Shown here in pieces: positions 7,674 to 17,057 of a stretch of 64,000 nucleotides of DNA. The translations under genes were made by a program, and so were the position numbers. Position 1 is the first letter of the stretch; each line of letters opens with the position of its first letter. The stretch covers positions 1 through 64,000 of the forward strand of contig NZ_JMTZ01000001.1 of assembly GCF_000731095.1 (NCBI RefSeq), in the 5' to 3' direction. The stretch is from Lysobacter antibioticus. Lineage in GTDB: Bacteria; Pseudomonadota; Gammaproteobacteria; Xanthomonadales; Xanthomonadaceae. The notes below the pieces were generated by a model. It was not told the DNA's origin, made no database searches, and saw nothing but the letters and a program-made list of their open reading frames with translations.

Positions 7674-9500
7674 ATGTTCGCTTCGCACCTTCCCTCCGCG
7701 CGCCTGCGTCCGTATCGCACCGCCGCGCGCATCGCCGGCTGCGCCCTCGCCCTCGGCGCGCTGTGCGCGGCGACGCCGGCTCTGGCCTTGACCGAAGTCA
7801 CCGGCTTCGGCAGCAACCCGGGCAATCTGCGCATGTACAAATACGTGCCGCCCGGATTGCAGGCCGATGCGCCCCTGGTCGTGGCCCTGCACGGCTGCGC
7901 CCAGAACGCGGCCAGCTACGACGCCGAAACCGGCTGGGAGTTGCTCGCCCAGCGCTGGCATTTCGCCCTGCTGCTGCCGCAGCAGCAAAGCGCCAACAAC
8001 GCCAACGCCTGCTTCAATTGGTTCGAGAGTGGCGACAGCACGCGCGGCCAGGGCGAGGCCTTGTCGATCCGGCAGATGATCGAGCGCATGCGCAGCGATC
8101 ACGCCGGCGCCGCCGACCGCGTCTACGTTACCGGCCTGTCTTCGGGCGGGGCGATGACCGCGGTGATGCTGGCGACCTACCCCGAAGTATTCGCCGGCGG
8201 CGCCATCGTCGCCGGCATTCCCTACCGCTGCGCGCTCGGTTCGAGCGCGGCGTTTTCGTGCATGTCGCCCGGCACCGACCTGACCCCGGCGCAATGGGGC
8301 GACAAGGTGCGCGCCGCGAGCAGCCACGCCGGCCCCTGGCCGATCGTCTCGATTTGGCACGGCGACGCCGACTACGTCGTGCGTCCGGCCAATCAAGCCG
8401 AAAGTCTGCAGCAATGGACCAACGTACATGGCATCGACGCGGTCGCCGACGTCGAAGACAGCGTCGCCGGCTATCCGCATAAGGTCTATCGCGATGCCGC
8501 CGGGCAGCCGCGCGTGGAAACCTACTCGATCACCGGCATGGGCCACGGCACGCCGGTCGACCCCGGCAGCGGCGAAAGCCAGTGCGGCACGGCCGGCGCC
8601 TACGTGCTCGATGTCAACCTGTGTTCGAGCTACTACATCGGCCGCTTCTGGGGGCTGGACGATCTGGACGCGAATCCGCCGCAGGTCGCGCTGACCTCGC
8701 CGGCCAACGGCGCCTCGGTCAGCGGCGTGGTCGCCCTCGGCGCGAACGCCAGCGACGACGTCGGCGTGGAGCGCGTGGATTTCCTCATGGACGGCGCGCT
8801 GCTCGCCAGCGATGGCGAAGCGCCCTATGCGGCGAGCTGGGACAGCAGCACCGTCAGCAACGGTATCCACCATCTGCAGGCGCGCGCCGAGGACGTGACC
8901 GGCAACACCGCCGTCTCGCTCGCAGTCCAGGTCGAGGTCAGCGGCGGTACCAGCGGACCGCCCCTGGTGATGGAATTCGACAACGAAGACGCCAACGACG
9001 GCTACGTCAAGGCCAATGCCGACGCCGGCGCGGCCGCGGTCGGCACGCTCGAAGCGAGCTATGGCCTGGCGATCGGCCGCGGCAGCGACGGCAAATACAA
9101 CCGCAGCCTGCTCTCGTTCGATACCTCGGCCCTGCCCGATGGCGCGACCGTGGTCGCCACCTCGCTCAGCGTCGCCTATCGCAGCGCCTACGGCGATCCC
9201 TGGAGCCAGCCGGCCGGCAATCGCCTGCTGGTTGATGCGCGCAGCGGCTGCTTCGGCGCCTGCACCATCGAAGCCGGCGACTATTCGGCCGCCGCCGATG
9301 CAACGGCGGTGGCGGAACTCGCGCGCTTCAGCGGCGGCCGCCAGACCAGCACCGCATTCAGCGCGGCCGGCCTGAATGCGCTCAACCGCGGCGGCCGCAC
9401 CCAGTTGCGCCTGCGTTTCGAGCAGGCGCCGGGCGCTACCCACTACCTGTGGATCGACCGCGGCGCGAGCGCGAAGCTGAGGGTCGAATACCGGCCCTGA
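7674..9500 (+). CDS. Secreted PHB depolymerase-type esterase with Ig-like and C-terminal modules
   Basis: A 608-residue secreted esterase. After a signal peptide (about 1-39) comes an alpha/beta-hydrolase of the PHB depolymerase/feruloyl-esterase family: HGCAQNAASY near residue 75 (oxyanion region), GLSSGG with nucleophile Ser156, HGDADYVV with Asp233, and GMGHGTPVD with His291. Residues of about 342-430 form a bacterial Ig-like domain (NPPQVALTSPANGASVSG...). The final 180 residues look like the DNRLRE/CBM96-like beta-sandwich often attached to secreted enzymes (RSLLSFDTSALPDG). Substrate could be short-chain polyhydroxyalkanoate or plant esters. A second, unrelated PHB depolymerase lies at 60498. 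Confidence 0.87.
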   Translation: MFASHLPSARLRPYRTAARIAGCALALGALCAATPALALTEVTGFGSNPGNLRMYKYVPPGLQADAPLVVALHGCAQNAASYDAETGWELLAQRWHFALLLPQQQSANNANACFNWFESGDSTRGQGEALSIRQMIERMRSDHAGAADRVYVTGLSSGGAMTAVMLATYPEVFAGGAIVAGIPYRCALGSSAAFSCMSPGTDLTPAQWGDKVRAASSHAGPWPIVSIWHGDADYVVRPANQAESLQQWTNVHGIDAVADVEDSVAGYPHKVYRDAAGQPRVETYSITGMGHGTPVDPGSGESQCGTAGAYVLDVNLCSSYYIGRFWGLDDLDANPPQVALTSPANGASVSGVVALGANASDDVGVERVDFLMDGALLASDGEAPYAASWDSSTVSNGIHHLQARAEDVTGNTAVSLAVQVEVSGGTSGPPLVMEFDNEDANDGYVKANADAGAAAVGTLEASYGLAIGRGSDGKYNRSLLSFDTSALPDGATVVATSLSVAYRSAYGDPWSQPAGNRLLVDARSGCFGACTIEAGDYSAAADATAVAELARFSGGRQTSTAFSAAGLNALNRGGRTQLRLRFEQAPGATHYLWIDRGASAKLRVEYRP

Positions 9501-9579
9501 GTCCCAATTCAGCGCCGGCGCCGAAGCAGCCTCGACCCCGGTCTCGCGGCCCGGGACGGGTTTGCCGTATCGTTCGCGC

Positions 9580-10146
9580 ATGGACGACCTTCGCTACCTG
9601 CGCGGCTACAACGAGCGCGTGCTGAACCAGGTGCGCGCGCTGATCGACAGTGGGCGCCTGGGCGAAGTGCTGCGCAACCGCTACAGCAGCCGCCACCAGG
9701 TGCGCGACGACAAGGCCTTGTTCGAGTACGTGGTCCAGATCAAAGACCGCTACATGCGCAAGAGCGACCCGCTCAACAAGGTGATCTACGACAACAAGCT
9801 GCATGTGGTCCGGCATGCGCTGGGTACGCACACGGCGATCTCGCGCGTCCAGGGCGGCCGGCTCAAGGCCGCGCGCGAGATCCGCATCGCCACCCTGTTC
9901 CGCGATGCGCCGGCCGAGTTCCTGGAAATGATCGCGGTGCACGAGCTGGCTCATCTCAAGCACCGCGACCACGACAAGCCCTTCTATCAGTTGTGCGCGC
10001 ACATGAACCCGGACTATCACCAGCACGAGTTCGACCTGCGCCTGTACCTGACCCAGCTCGAACTGGAAGCCGCGACCCGGCGCGAAGCCGGCGCCGCGGC
10101 GTCCGACGGCGCCGACGCTCAGGCCGCGAGCGGCGTCCGGCCGTAA
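9580..10146 (+). CDS. YgjP-like zinc metallopeptidase (DUF45)
   Basis: A 188-residue cytosolic protein of the YgjP/DUF45 metal-dependent hydrolase family. The zinc signature is HELAHLKHRDHD (His121, Glu122, His125), followed by the family hallmark PFYQLCAHMNPDYHQHEFDLRLYL. I chose MDDLRYL as the start because the six codons before it look non-coding. The last 28 bp overlap the 3' end of the convergent darcynin gene. The physiological substrate of this family is not established. Confidence 0.87.
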   Translation: MDDLRYLRGYNERVLNQVRALIDSGRLGEVLRNRYSSRHQVRDDKALFEYVVQIKDRYMRKSDPLNKVIYDNKLHVVRHALGTHTAISRVQGGRLKAAREIRIATLFRDAPAEFLEMIAVHELAHLKHRDHDKPFYQLCAHMNPDYHQHEFDLRLYLTQLELEAATRREAGAAASDGADAQAASGVRP

Positions 10147-10475
10147 TTGCTCGCATAGGCGTTCTCGACGCCCGGCAGGATCTCGACGATCGCGAAATAG
10201 CGGTCCCAGAACGGCGTTTCGCGCAATGCCTCGACCACCAGTTCGTAGGCATGATGGCTGCGCGCCTGCCATTGCCAGATATCGGTGACGCGGGCGTTGT
10301 AGAACTCGATGTCGTAGAAGCGCAGGCTCACTTCGTCGCGGTGCTTGTGCAGGATCGGCGCAACCTGTTCTTCAAGCAGGCGGAAGCGGGTGTCGATGTC
10401 GAAACCGAGCCACTCCGGCTGGGTCTTGACCAGCATGAACACGGTCAGGGGGAAGGTCTCTTGTTGCTCGCTCAT
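10119..10475 (-). CDS. Darcynin family protein
   Basis: A 118-residue protein of the darcynin family, recognisable by FMLVKTQPEWLGF at the start and the terminal VEALRETPFWDRYFAIVEILPGVENAY. The fold is a small ferredoxin-like domain with no known reaction. It is divergent from a TetR-type regulator; the 76-bp gap holds a perfect inverted repeat, so the regulator probably controls this gene. The 3' end overlaps the convergent YgjP-like gene. Confidence 0.83.
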   Translation of the reverse strand: MSEQQETFPLTVFMLVKTQPEWLGFDIDTRFRLLEEQVAPILHKHRDEVSLRFYDIEFYNARVTDIWQWQARSHHAYELVVEALRETPFWDRYFAIVEILPGVENAYASNYGRTPLAA

Positions 10476-10516
10476 GAGGTTCTCGTTGGCGTTGCGGGGA
10501 AAGTGAGAACACAATA

Positions 10517-10530
10517 TGAGCGATTGCTCA
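10517..10530. promoter_or_regulatory. Operator-like palindrome TGAGC-N4-GCTCA
   Basis: A perfect 5-bp inverted repeat, TGAGCGATTGCTCA, lies 21 bp upstream of the TetR start and 41 bp upstream of the darcynin start. Its place between divergent genes fits a TetR-type autoregulatory operator. Because it would lie inside the longer reading of the regulator (ATG at 10516), it also favours the start at 10552. Confidence 0.6.
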
Positions 10531-10551
10531 CATTCACTACTCGCATTCGCC

Positions 10552-11238
10552 ATGCCCTCGCCGCGCCGCAAAACCAACCTGAAACCGCGTAAAAAACCCA
10601 GCCAAAGCCGCGCCGCCGAAACCGTCGCGGCGATCCTGGAAGCGGCGGCTCGCATTCTCGAACGCGGCGGCCTGCCGGCGTACAACACCAACGCCGTCGC
10701 CGAGCGCGCCGGCGTCAGCGTCGGCTCGCTGTACCAATACTTCCCCAACAAGGACGCGCTGACCGCGGCGCTGATCGATCGCGAGACCGCCACCCTGCTC
10801 GCCGATCTGGCCGCGGTGCCGGAACAGGCGAGCTATGCCGACGGCGTCGTCGCCCTGGTGCGCGCGGCGATCGCCCATCAACTGCATCGACCGGCCCTGG
10901 CGCGGCTGCTGGATTTCGAGGAACGGCGCCTGCCGCTGCGCGACCGCGACCTGCAGGTCGACCGTGCCGCGCAAAGCTGCGTGCTCGCCCTGCTGCAGCG
11001 GCCCGACGCGCCCGTCGTCGTCGGCGATGGCGCCACCGCCGCGGAGATCCTCGCCCTGGACACCATCGCCATCGTGCGCAGCCTGGTCGATGCCGCCGGC
11101 GAACGCGGCGAGACCGAAGCCGCGCCGCTGCAACGGCGCGTGCTGCACGCGGTGTTCGGCTATCTGGGACCGCCGCGCGCTGTCGATACCATCGCGAAGA
11201 CCCGCAAGCGTAAGGACCCGCCTGGCAGCACGCACTAG
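10552..11238 (+). CDS. TetR family transcriptional regulator
   Basis: A 228-residue regulator with a basic N-terminus (RRKTNLKPRKKPSQSR) and a TetR helix-turn-helix at about 42-75 (NTNAVAERAGVSVGSLYQYFPNKDAL). The C-terminal half is a helical ligand-binding domain ending in a basic tail. It is divergent from the darcynin gene and likely represses it and itself through the palindrome at 10517-10530. The ligand cannot be predicted. An ATG at 10516 would add 12 residues, but the palindrome overlaps it. Confidence 0.88.
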   Translation: MPSPRRKTNLKPRKKPSQSRAAETVAAILEAAARILERGGLPAYNTNAVAERAGVSVGSLYQYFPNKDALTAALIDRETATLLADLAAVPEQASYADGVVALVRAAIAHQLHRPALARLLDFEERRLPLRDRDLQVDRAAQSCVLALLQRPDAPVVVGDGATAAEILALDTIAIVRSLVDAAGERGETEAAPLQRRVLHAVFGYLGPPRAVDTIAKTRKRKDPPGSTH

Positions 11239-11268
11239 CGCCGCAGGGCGTCGATCATCGACCGCGAA

Positions 11269-12549
11269 TCAAACCGCGCTGCGATCCTCGCGCACCGCCA
11301 GCAAGGCGATCAGGGTCAGCGCCGCCGCGGCCGCCAGGTAATAGCCGACATAGGCCAGGCCGTAGCGGCCGGCGAGCCAGGTCGCGATGTAGGGCGCCAG
11401 CGACGCGCCGAAGATGCCGGCCAGGTTGAACGCCAGCGAAGCGCCGGTGTAGCGCACCGGGGTCGGGAACATCTCGGCGAGGATGGTGCCGAGCGGGCCG
11501 TAGGTCAGGCCCATGATGCCCAGGCCCAGACCGAGGAACAGCAAGGTGCCCCAGGCGCTGCCGGTCGCGAACAAGGGCGCGAAGAAAATCCCGAACAACA
11601 GGATCGCCAGGGTCGACAGAATCATCGCCAGGCGCCGGCCGCGGCGGTCGGCGAACATCGCCGACAACGGGATGGTCGCGGCGAAACACAACACGCCGCC
11701 GAGTTGCAGTTGCAGGAACTGCTCGCGCGAATAGCCCAGTTGCGAGGTGCCCCAGCTCAACGCGAACACCGTCATCAGATAGAACAACACGAAGGTCGCG
11801 AGCGCGGCGAAGGTGCCGGCGACCAGGGCGCCGGGATGCTTGACCAGCACCTCGAGCATCGGCAGGCGCACGCGTTCGTGATGATCGATCGCGCGCTGGA
11901 ACGCCGGGGTTTCGCTGATCCGCAGCCGCACCCACAGGCCGACGAACACCAGCACCGCGCTGGCCAGGAACGGCACCCGCCAGCCCCAGGCGAAGAAGGC
12001 CTCGTCGCCCATGGTGTCGGTCAGCAACAGGAAGATGCCGGTCGACAGGAAGAAGCCGATCGGCGCACCGAGCTGCGGGAACATGCCGTACCAGGCGCGT
12101 TTGCCGGGCGGCGCGTTCTCGGTCGCCAGCAGCACCGCGCCGCCCCACTCGCCGCCGAGCCCCAGGCCCTGGCCGAAGCGGCACAGCGCCAACAGGATCG
12201 GCGCGGCGATGCCGATGCTTTGATGGGTCGGCAACAGGCCGATCGCCACCGTCGACAAGCCCATGGTCAGCAGCGCCGCGACCAAGGTCGCCTTGCGCCC
12301 GACGCGGTCGCCGAAGTGGCCGAACACCGCCGAGCCGACCGGGCGGGCGAAGAACGCCAGGGCGAAGGTCGCCAGCGACTGCAAGGTCGCCGAGGCCGGA
12401 TCGGCCGAGGGGAAGAACAGCTTCGGGAACACCAACACCGCCGCAGTGGCGTAGATGTAGAAGTCGAAGAACTCGATGGTGGTACCGATCAGGCTGGCGA
12501 ACAGCACGCGGGACGGGGAATTGGCGGACGCCGGTGCGGCTGCGCTCAT
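11269..12549 (-). CDS. MFS transporter, metabolite:H+ symporter (MHS) family
   Basis: A 426-residue inner-membrane transporter with about 12 TM helices. It opens with LIGTTIEFFDFYIYATAAVL and carries the MFS loop motif GDRVGRK and GLGLGGEWGG, all hallmarks of the MHS group (ShiA, ProP, KgtP and relatives). These import osmolytes, shikimate or dicarboxylates with protons; the substrate here is open. A long in-frame extension upstream lacks coding character, so the start is MSAAAPAS. It is convergent with the TetR gene and divergent from a Gfo/Idh/MocA oxidoreductase. Confidence 0.9.
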   Translation of the reverse strand: MSAAAPASANSPSRVLFASLIGTTIEFFDFYIYATAAVLVFPKLFFPSADPASATLQSLATFALAFFARPVGSAVFGHFGDRVGRKATLVAALLTMGLSTVAIGLLPTHQSIGIAAPILLALCRFGQGLGLGGEWGGAVLLATENAPPGKRAWYGMFPQLGAPIGFFLSTGIFLLLTDTMGDEAFFAWGWRVPFLASAVLVFVGLWVRLRISETPAFQRAIDHHERVRLPMLEVLVKHPGALVAGTFAALATFVLFYLMTVFALSWGTSQLGYSREQFLQLQLGGVLCFAATIPLSAMFADRRGRRLAMILSTLAILLFGIFFAPLFATGSAWGTLLFLGLGLGIMGLTYGPLGTILAEMFPTPVRYTGASLAFNLAGIFGASLAPYIATWLAGRYGLAYVGYYLAAAAALTLIALLAVREDRSAV

Positions 12550-12820
12550 TGCGTTTTCCAACCTGGGGACCGGTGAATTGTTACCCGATCCGGGCCCTCG
12601 CAGGCGAGGCCGCCACGCAATATCAGGCTTGGAGCGGCGTCCCGCAGGGATTTCCTTTGGTCGAGCCGCGACCGTCCTGCGCCCGATCGCGCCGATATCC
12701 GGCCGCCGCGAGCGGCCGCGCCGTTCTGGCAAAGCCTGCAACCCGACTGACCCGAACCCCCAGTGGCCGCACACGCGCCGATCCGGCAAGGTGTCCGCAT
12801 CCCCCGCACGAGTCCCGGCA

Positions 12821-13882
12821 ATGAGCGCACCCTCCATCCACGTCGCCCTGATCGGCTACGGCTTCGCCGGCCAGACCTTCCATGCGCCGCTGATCGCGGC
12901 GACGCCGGGCCTGCGCCTGAGCGTGGTCGGCTCGCGCGATGCCGGCAAGGTCCAGGCCGATCACCCCGAGGTCGCGGTGCTCGCCGATCCCTTTGCTGCC
13001 GCGACCGATGCGCGCGCCGATCTGGTGGTCATCGCCACGCCGAACGACAGCCACGCACCGCTCGCGCGCGCCGCGCTCGCCGCCGGCAAGCACGTGGTGG
13101 TCGACAAGCCCTTCACCCTCGACCTCGCGCAAGCGCGCGGGTTGGCCGCGTTGGCCGCCCAGCACGGACGCCTGCTGTCGGTGTTCCAGAACCGCCGCTG
13201 GGACAGCGACTACCTCGGCATCAGGCAGGTCATCGACGACGGACTGCTGGGCGAGGTCGCGCATTTCGAGTCGCATATCGACCGCTATCGGCCGCAGGTG
13301 CGCGAACGTTGGCGCGAACAGGCCGGCCCCGGCAGCGGGCTGTGGTGGGACCTGGGCCCGCACTTGGTCGACCAGGCCCTGCACCTGTTCGGCTTGCCCG
13401 AGCGGGTGATCGCCAGCCTCGCGACCCAGCGTCCCGGCGCGCAGGTCAGCGACTGGGCCCATGCGGTGCTCGAATACGGCACGCGCCGCGTGATCCTGCA
13501 CGGCAGCATGCTCGCCGCCGGCGGCAGCCCGCGTTTCCTGGTGCACGGCACCCGCGGCAGCGTGGTCAAGACTCTGGCCGACCGCCAGGAAGCGCAGCTG
13601 TTGTCGGGCATGCGCCCGGGTGCGCCCGACTGGGGCCGCGACGACGACGAACTGATCCTGCACGAGGGCGACGGCGTCCGCCGTTTGCCTACACCGGCCG
13701 GCGACCAACGTCGTTACTACATGGCGGTGCGCGATGCGCTGCTCGGCCACGGCGAGAATCCGGTGACGCCGGCGCAGGCGATCGCGGTGATGGCGGTGCT
13801 GGAAGCGGCGGTGGAATCCTCGGCCTCCGCTCGCGCCGTGGCGCCGGCCTTGAGCGACAGCGAACGCGCCGGTTTCGTCTGA
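12821..13882 (+). CDS. Gfo/Idh/MocA family NAD(P)-dependent oxidoreductase
   Basis: A 353-residue cytosolic dehydrogenase. The N-terminal Rossmann fold has GYGFAGQTFHAPLI (nucleotide binding) and the family Lys in GKHVVVDKPFTLD (about residue 97). The C-terminal domain has WWDLGPHLVDQALHLFG, where His is the usual catalytic residue. Close relatives act on inositols, scyllo-inosose or hexose derivatives (YdgJ/YvaA type). Its start is 271 bp from the divergent MHS transporter, so joint uptake and oxidation of a polyol or sugar is possible. Confidence 0.9.
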   Translation: MSAPSIHVALIGYGFAGQTFHAPLIAATPGLRLSVVGSRDAGKVQADHPEVAVLADPFAAATDARADLVVIATPNDSHAPLARAALAAGKHVVVDKPFTLDLAQARGLAALAAQHGRLLSVFQNRRWDSDYLGIRQVIDDGLLGEVAHFESHIDRYRPQVRERWREQAGPGSGLWWDLGPHLVDQALHLFGLPERVIASLATQRPGAQVSDWAHAVLEYGTRRVILHGSMLAAGGSPRFLVHGTRGSVVKTLADRQEAQLLSGMRPGAPDWGRDDDELILHEGDGVRRLPTPAGDQRRYYMAVRDALLGHGENPVTPAQAIAVMAVLEAAVESSASARAVAPALSDSERAGFV

Positions 13883-14070
13883 AGCATCGCCTTCGCCGGA
13901 GCCAGGCTGCGTGCTCGATGGCGGAAACTTCGCTGCCGCCACGACGCGACGACCAGGCATCGCGGACGATCGCCGTCTCCCGCCCCGGCCGGGGCACTTC
14001 CCGCAAATCCGCAACCTGGATCAAATGCGCCGGCCCAGACTGGCCCGGCACGACGCCACCGGAGCCCCGC

Positions 14071-14931
14071 TTGAACCGCAGCAGCACCTTCGACCACTAC
14101 AGCGCTCGCATCGAGAAGGTCGTCGCCTTCATGTCGAGCCGGCTCGACCAGCCGCTGACGCTGGCCCAACTCGCCGAAGCCGGGCATTTCTCGCCGTTCC
14201 ATTTCCATCGGGTCTACCACGGCCTGATGGGCGAGACCATCGCCAGCACCCAGCGCCGGCTGCGCCTGCATCGCGCAGCCAACGATCTGCTGACCACCGA
14301 ACACAGCATCGGCCAGATCGCCGGCCGCGCCGGTTACGGCAGCGTGGCCGCGTTCACCCGCGCATTCGGCGCCACCTACGCCTGTGCGCCGGCCGCGTTC
14401 CGCAAGCGTCGTGCCGCCCTGCCCGCGTTATCGCGCGCAGCCTTCGACCCGACCCTGGAGAGCCTGATGTACAGCGCCGAAATCACCACCCTCGCCCCGA
14501 TCCGTACCGTCGCCCTGCCGCACGCCGGCGATTACCAAGCCATCGGCAACACCTTCCACGCCTTGTACGCCTGGGCCGGCCCGCGCGGGCTGATGCGCCA
14601 GGACACGCGTTGCCTCGGCATCTACTACGACAGCCCGGCCGATACGCCGCAGGATCAACTGCGCTCGGACGCCTGCCTGACGGTGCCGGGCGGCACCGAG
14701 CTCGGCGAGGGCATGCGCTGGGTCGAAATCGCCGGCGGCCGTCATGCCGTGGTCGTGCACACCGGTCCCTACAACGAGCTGCACCGCGCCTACGACTGGC
14801 TGTTCTGCCAATGGTTGCCGGCGAGCTTCGAGGAAGCCGGCGACGCGCCGGTGTACGAGGAATACCTCAACGACCCCTCGAGCTTGCCGCCGGCCGAATG
14901 GAAGACCGCGATCTGCCTGCCCTTGAAGTAA
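14071..14931 (+). CDS. AraC family regulator with GyrI-like ligand domain
   Basis: A 286-residue regulator. Residues about 10-110 are the AraC double helix-turn-helix (LTLAQLAEAGHFSPFHFHRVYHG... GYGSVAAFTRAFGATYACAPAAFR). Residues about 130-286 are a GyrI-like/SOUL-type small-molecule domain (IRTVALPHAGDYQAIG... EEYLND). This architecture is that of Rob/BmrR-like multidrug or stress sensors. I use the TTG at 14071 because GGAG lies 6 nt upstream and homology begins there; there is no suitable ATG. A 10-bp GC-rich hairpin follows. Confidence 0.87.
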   Translation: MNRSSTFDHYSARIEKVVAFMSSRLDQPLTLAQLAEAGHFSPFHFHRVYHGLMGETIASTQRRLRLHRAANDLLTTEHSIGQIAGRAGYGSVAAFTRAFGATYACAPAAFRKRRAALPALSRAAFDPTLESLMYSAEITTLAPIRTVALPHAGDYQAIGNTFHALYAWAGPRGLMRQDTRCLGIYYDSPADTPQDQLRSDACLTVPGGTELGEGMRWVEIAGGRHAVVVHTGPYNELHRAYDWLFCQWLPASFEEAGDAPVYEEYLNDPSSLPPAEWKTAICLPLK

Positions 14932-14953
14932 GCCCTCGAACAGAGTCCCGAGC

Positions 14954-14982
14954 AGAGGCGGCCGCGCGCGCCGGCCGCCTCT
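14954..14982 (+). terminator. Candidate hairpin terminator after AraC gene
   Basis: A 10-bp perfect stem AGAGGCGGCC / GGCCGCCTCT follows the AraC stop by 22 bp. The T-tract is poor (CTTCAACT), so termination would be partial or Rho-assisted. Confidence 0.5.
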
Positions 14983-15063
14983 CTTCAACTCGCGCTTACA
15001 TCCGGGGCGTTACCTTGGGGCCATGACGACATCGACCCCGTCGCAGTCGCGGAACGATCCGCG

Positions 15064-16194
15064 ATGAGCGCGCAGTGCGATTACAGTTTCGGCATCGAGG
15101 AAGAGTTTTTCCTGGTCCGCCCGGAATCCCGGCTGTTGGCCTCGCAGGTGCCGTCGCGTTTGTGGAAGCGGGCCCGCGCCGAGTTCGGCGATGCCATCGA
15201 GAGCGAACTGCTGCAGGCGCAGATCGAAATCGCCTCGCCGATCCTGTGCGACGTCGGCCAGGCCCGGCGCCAACTCGGCGACCTGCGCCGCGGTCTGTCC
15301 GCGCTCGCCCACGAGCATGGGCTGGCCCTGCTCGCCGCCGGCACCCATCCGCTGGGCCTATGGCGCGAACAGAGCGAAACCGACAAGCCGCGCTACCGGC
15401 GCCTGGTCGAGGATTTCCAGGTCGTCGCGCGGCGCAGCCTGGTCTGCGGCCTGCACGTGCACGTGCAGTTGCCCGACGACGTCGACCGCGTCCAGGTCAT
15501 GAACCGGGCGATGCCGTGGCTGCCGTTGCTGCTGGCGCTGTCGACCTCGTCGCCGTTCTGGGACCGCCTGCGCACCGGCCTGATGAGTTACCGCCAGGCC
15601 ATGTACGACGAATGGCCGCGCACCGGCATTCCGGACTTCTTCGAGAGCGAAGCCGACTACGACGCCTTCGCCGCGGTGTTGGTGCGCGCCGGCGCGATCG
15701 CCGATGCGAGTTCGCTGTGGTGGGCGATCCGGCCCTCGCCGAATTTCCCGACCGTCGAGTTGCGCATCGCCGATGCCTGCACGCACCTGGACGACAGCCT
15801 GGCGATCGCGTCGCTGTACCGCTGCCTGATGCGCCATCTGGTCATGCATCCGGCCGAGGCGCCGCCGTGCAACGCCACCGTGCGCCGGATCATCGACGAA
15901 AACCGCTGGCGGGCCAAACGCTTCGGCCTGCAAGCCGAGTTCATCGACGAACGCGGCAACACCGAGCCGGCGCTGGCCCAGTTGCAGCGCTTGCGCGCAC
16001 TCTGCCGCGAGGACGCGCAAGCCCTGGACTGCGCCGAGGCCCTGGCTTCGATCGACGACATCCTGGCGCGCGGCACCAGCGCGCATGCGCAACTGGCGCT
16101 GTACCGCCAACAACGCGACGGCGGCGCGACCCGCGCGGCGGCGCTGAAGTCGGTGGTCGATTGGCTGCTGCACACCACCGTACCCGCTGCCTGA
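15064..16194 (+). CDS. ybdK: YbdK-type carboxylate-amine ligase (GCS2 family)
   Basis: A 376-residue ATP-dependent carboxylate-amine ligase of the glutamate-cysteine ligase 2 family. Family marks are FGIEEEFFLV at the start, QIEIASPI, GTHPLG, and CGLHVHVQLPD. E. coli YbdK has weak gamma-glutamyl-cysteine ligase activity; the true substrate is usually unknown. The gene is 11 bp upstream of a class I glutamine amidotransferase/gamma-glutamyl hydrolase and is clearly in one operon with it, so the pair may build and trim gamma-glutamyl compounds. Confidence 0.9.
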   Translation: MSAQCDYSFGIEEEFFLVRPESRLLASQVPSRLWKRARAEFGDAIESELLQAQIEIASPILCDVGQARRQLGDLRRGLSALAHEHGLALLAAGTHPLGLWREQSETDKPRYRRLVEDFQVVARRSLVCGLHVHVQLPDDVDRVQVMNRAMPWLPLLLALSTSSPFWDRLRTGLMSYRQAMYDEWPRTGIPDFFESEADYDAFAAVLVRAGAIADASSLWWAIRPSPNFPTVELRIADACTHLDDSLAIASLYRCLMRHLVMHPAEAPPCNATVRRIIDENRWRAKRFGLQAEFIDERGNTEPALAQLQRLRALCREDAQALDCAEALASIDDILARGTSAHAQLALYRQQRDGGATRAAALKSVVDWLLHTTVPAA

Positions 16195-16205
16195 GGCCCG
16201 CGATC

Positions 16206-17057
16206 ATGTCCGCGAACGACCGAGACCCCGCACTGCCCGCGCCCGCCCGCAAACTGCTGATCGGCCTGTCGCCGCGCCTGATGCGCAACCTGCCGCCGGC
16301 GTACGGCTTCCGCAACAAGACCCTGCAATACCTCGAGCAATCGATGGCGCACTGGGTCATGTCGAGCGGCGCGCTGGTGGTGATGATCCCGACCGTCGAC
16401 GCCCTGGGCGAAGTGCAGGCCACCGATTTGTCGGTGCGCGATTACGCGCGTTCGCTCGACGGCCTGATCCTGCAGGGCGGCGCCGACATCGACCCGCAGG
16501 CCTACGGCGAGCGCCCCAGCGAAATGCTGATGACCACCGACCCGGAACGCGACCGCTTCGAGTTGAACCTGCTGCGCGCCTTCATCGAGGCCGGCAAGCC
16601 AGTGCTCGGCATCTGCCGCGGCATGCAGCTGATCAACGTCGCCCACGGCGGCAATCTCTACCAGGACCTGGTCGACGGCGGCGCCACCCGCAATCAGCAC
16701 TACATCCCGGCGCGCTACGACGAACACGCGCACCCGTTGCGGATCCGCGAGGGCAGCTGGTTCGCCGGGCTGTACCCGCAGGCGCAGGCACAAGTCAATT
16801 CGATCCATCACCAGGGCATCAAGAACCTCGGCGAGGGCCTGGAAGTGGAAGCCTGGTCGGAGGACGGCATTCCCGAATGCATCCGCAGCGCCGGCGCCGG
16901 CTTCGTGGTCGGCGTGCAGTGGCACCCGGAGTTCCACGACCAGCGCTTTCCCGAGCTGTTGCCGGGGCGCCCCTTGTTGATGGCGTTCATGGAAGCGGCG
17001 CGCCAGCGCGAGCAGGCCGAAGCGGCGCTGGCGCTGGCGCAAATCCAGCCCAAATGA
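16206..17057 (+). CDS. Gamma-glutamyl-gamma-aminobutyrate hydrolase family protein (peptidase C26)
   Basis: A 283-residue class I glutamine amidotransferase-like hydrolase. The nucleophile elbow is GICRGMQLINV (Cys about residue 138), the oxyanion loop LQGGADIDP, and the His/Glu pair is in GVQWHPEF. Relatives such as PuuD cleave gamma-glutamyl-GABA or other gamma-glutamyl amides. It follows the YbdK-type ligase by 11 bp. Its TGA overlaps an ATG (ATGA) that opens a 51-codon reading frame at the edge of a lower-GC region. Confidence 0.9.
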   Translation: MSANDRDPALPAPARKLLIGLSPRLMRNLPPAYGFRNKTLQYLEQSMAHWVMSSGALVVMIPTVDALGEVQATDLSVRDYARSLDGLILQGGADIDPQAYGERPSEMLMTTDPERDRFELNLLRAFIEAGKPVLGICRGMQLINVAHGGNLYQDLVDGGATRNQHYIPARYDEHAHPLRIREGSWFAGLYPQAQAQVNSIHHQGIKNLGEGLEVEAWSEDGIPECIRSAGAGFVVGVQWHPEFHDQRFPELLPGRPLLMAFMEAARQREQAEAALALAQIQPK

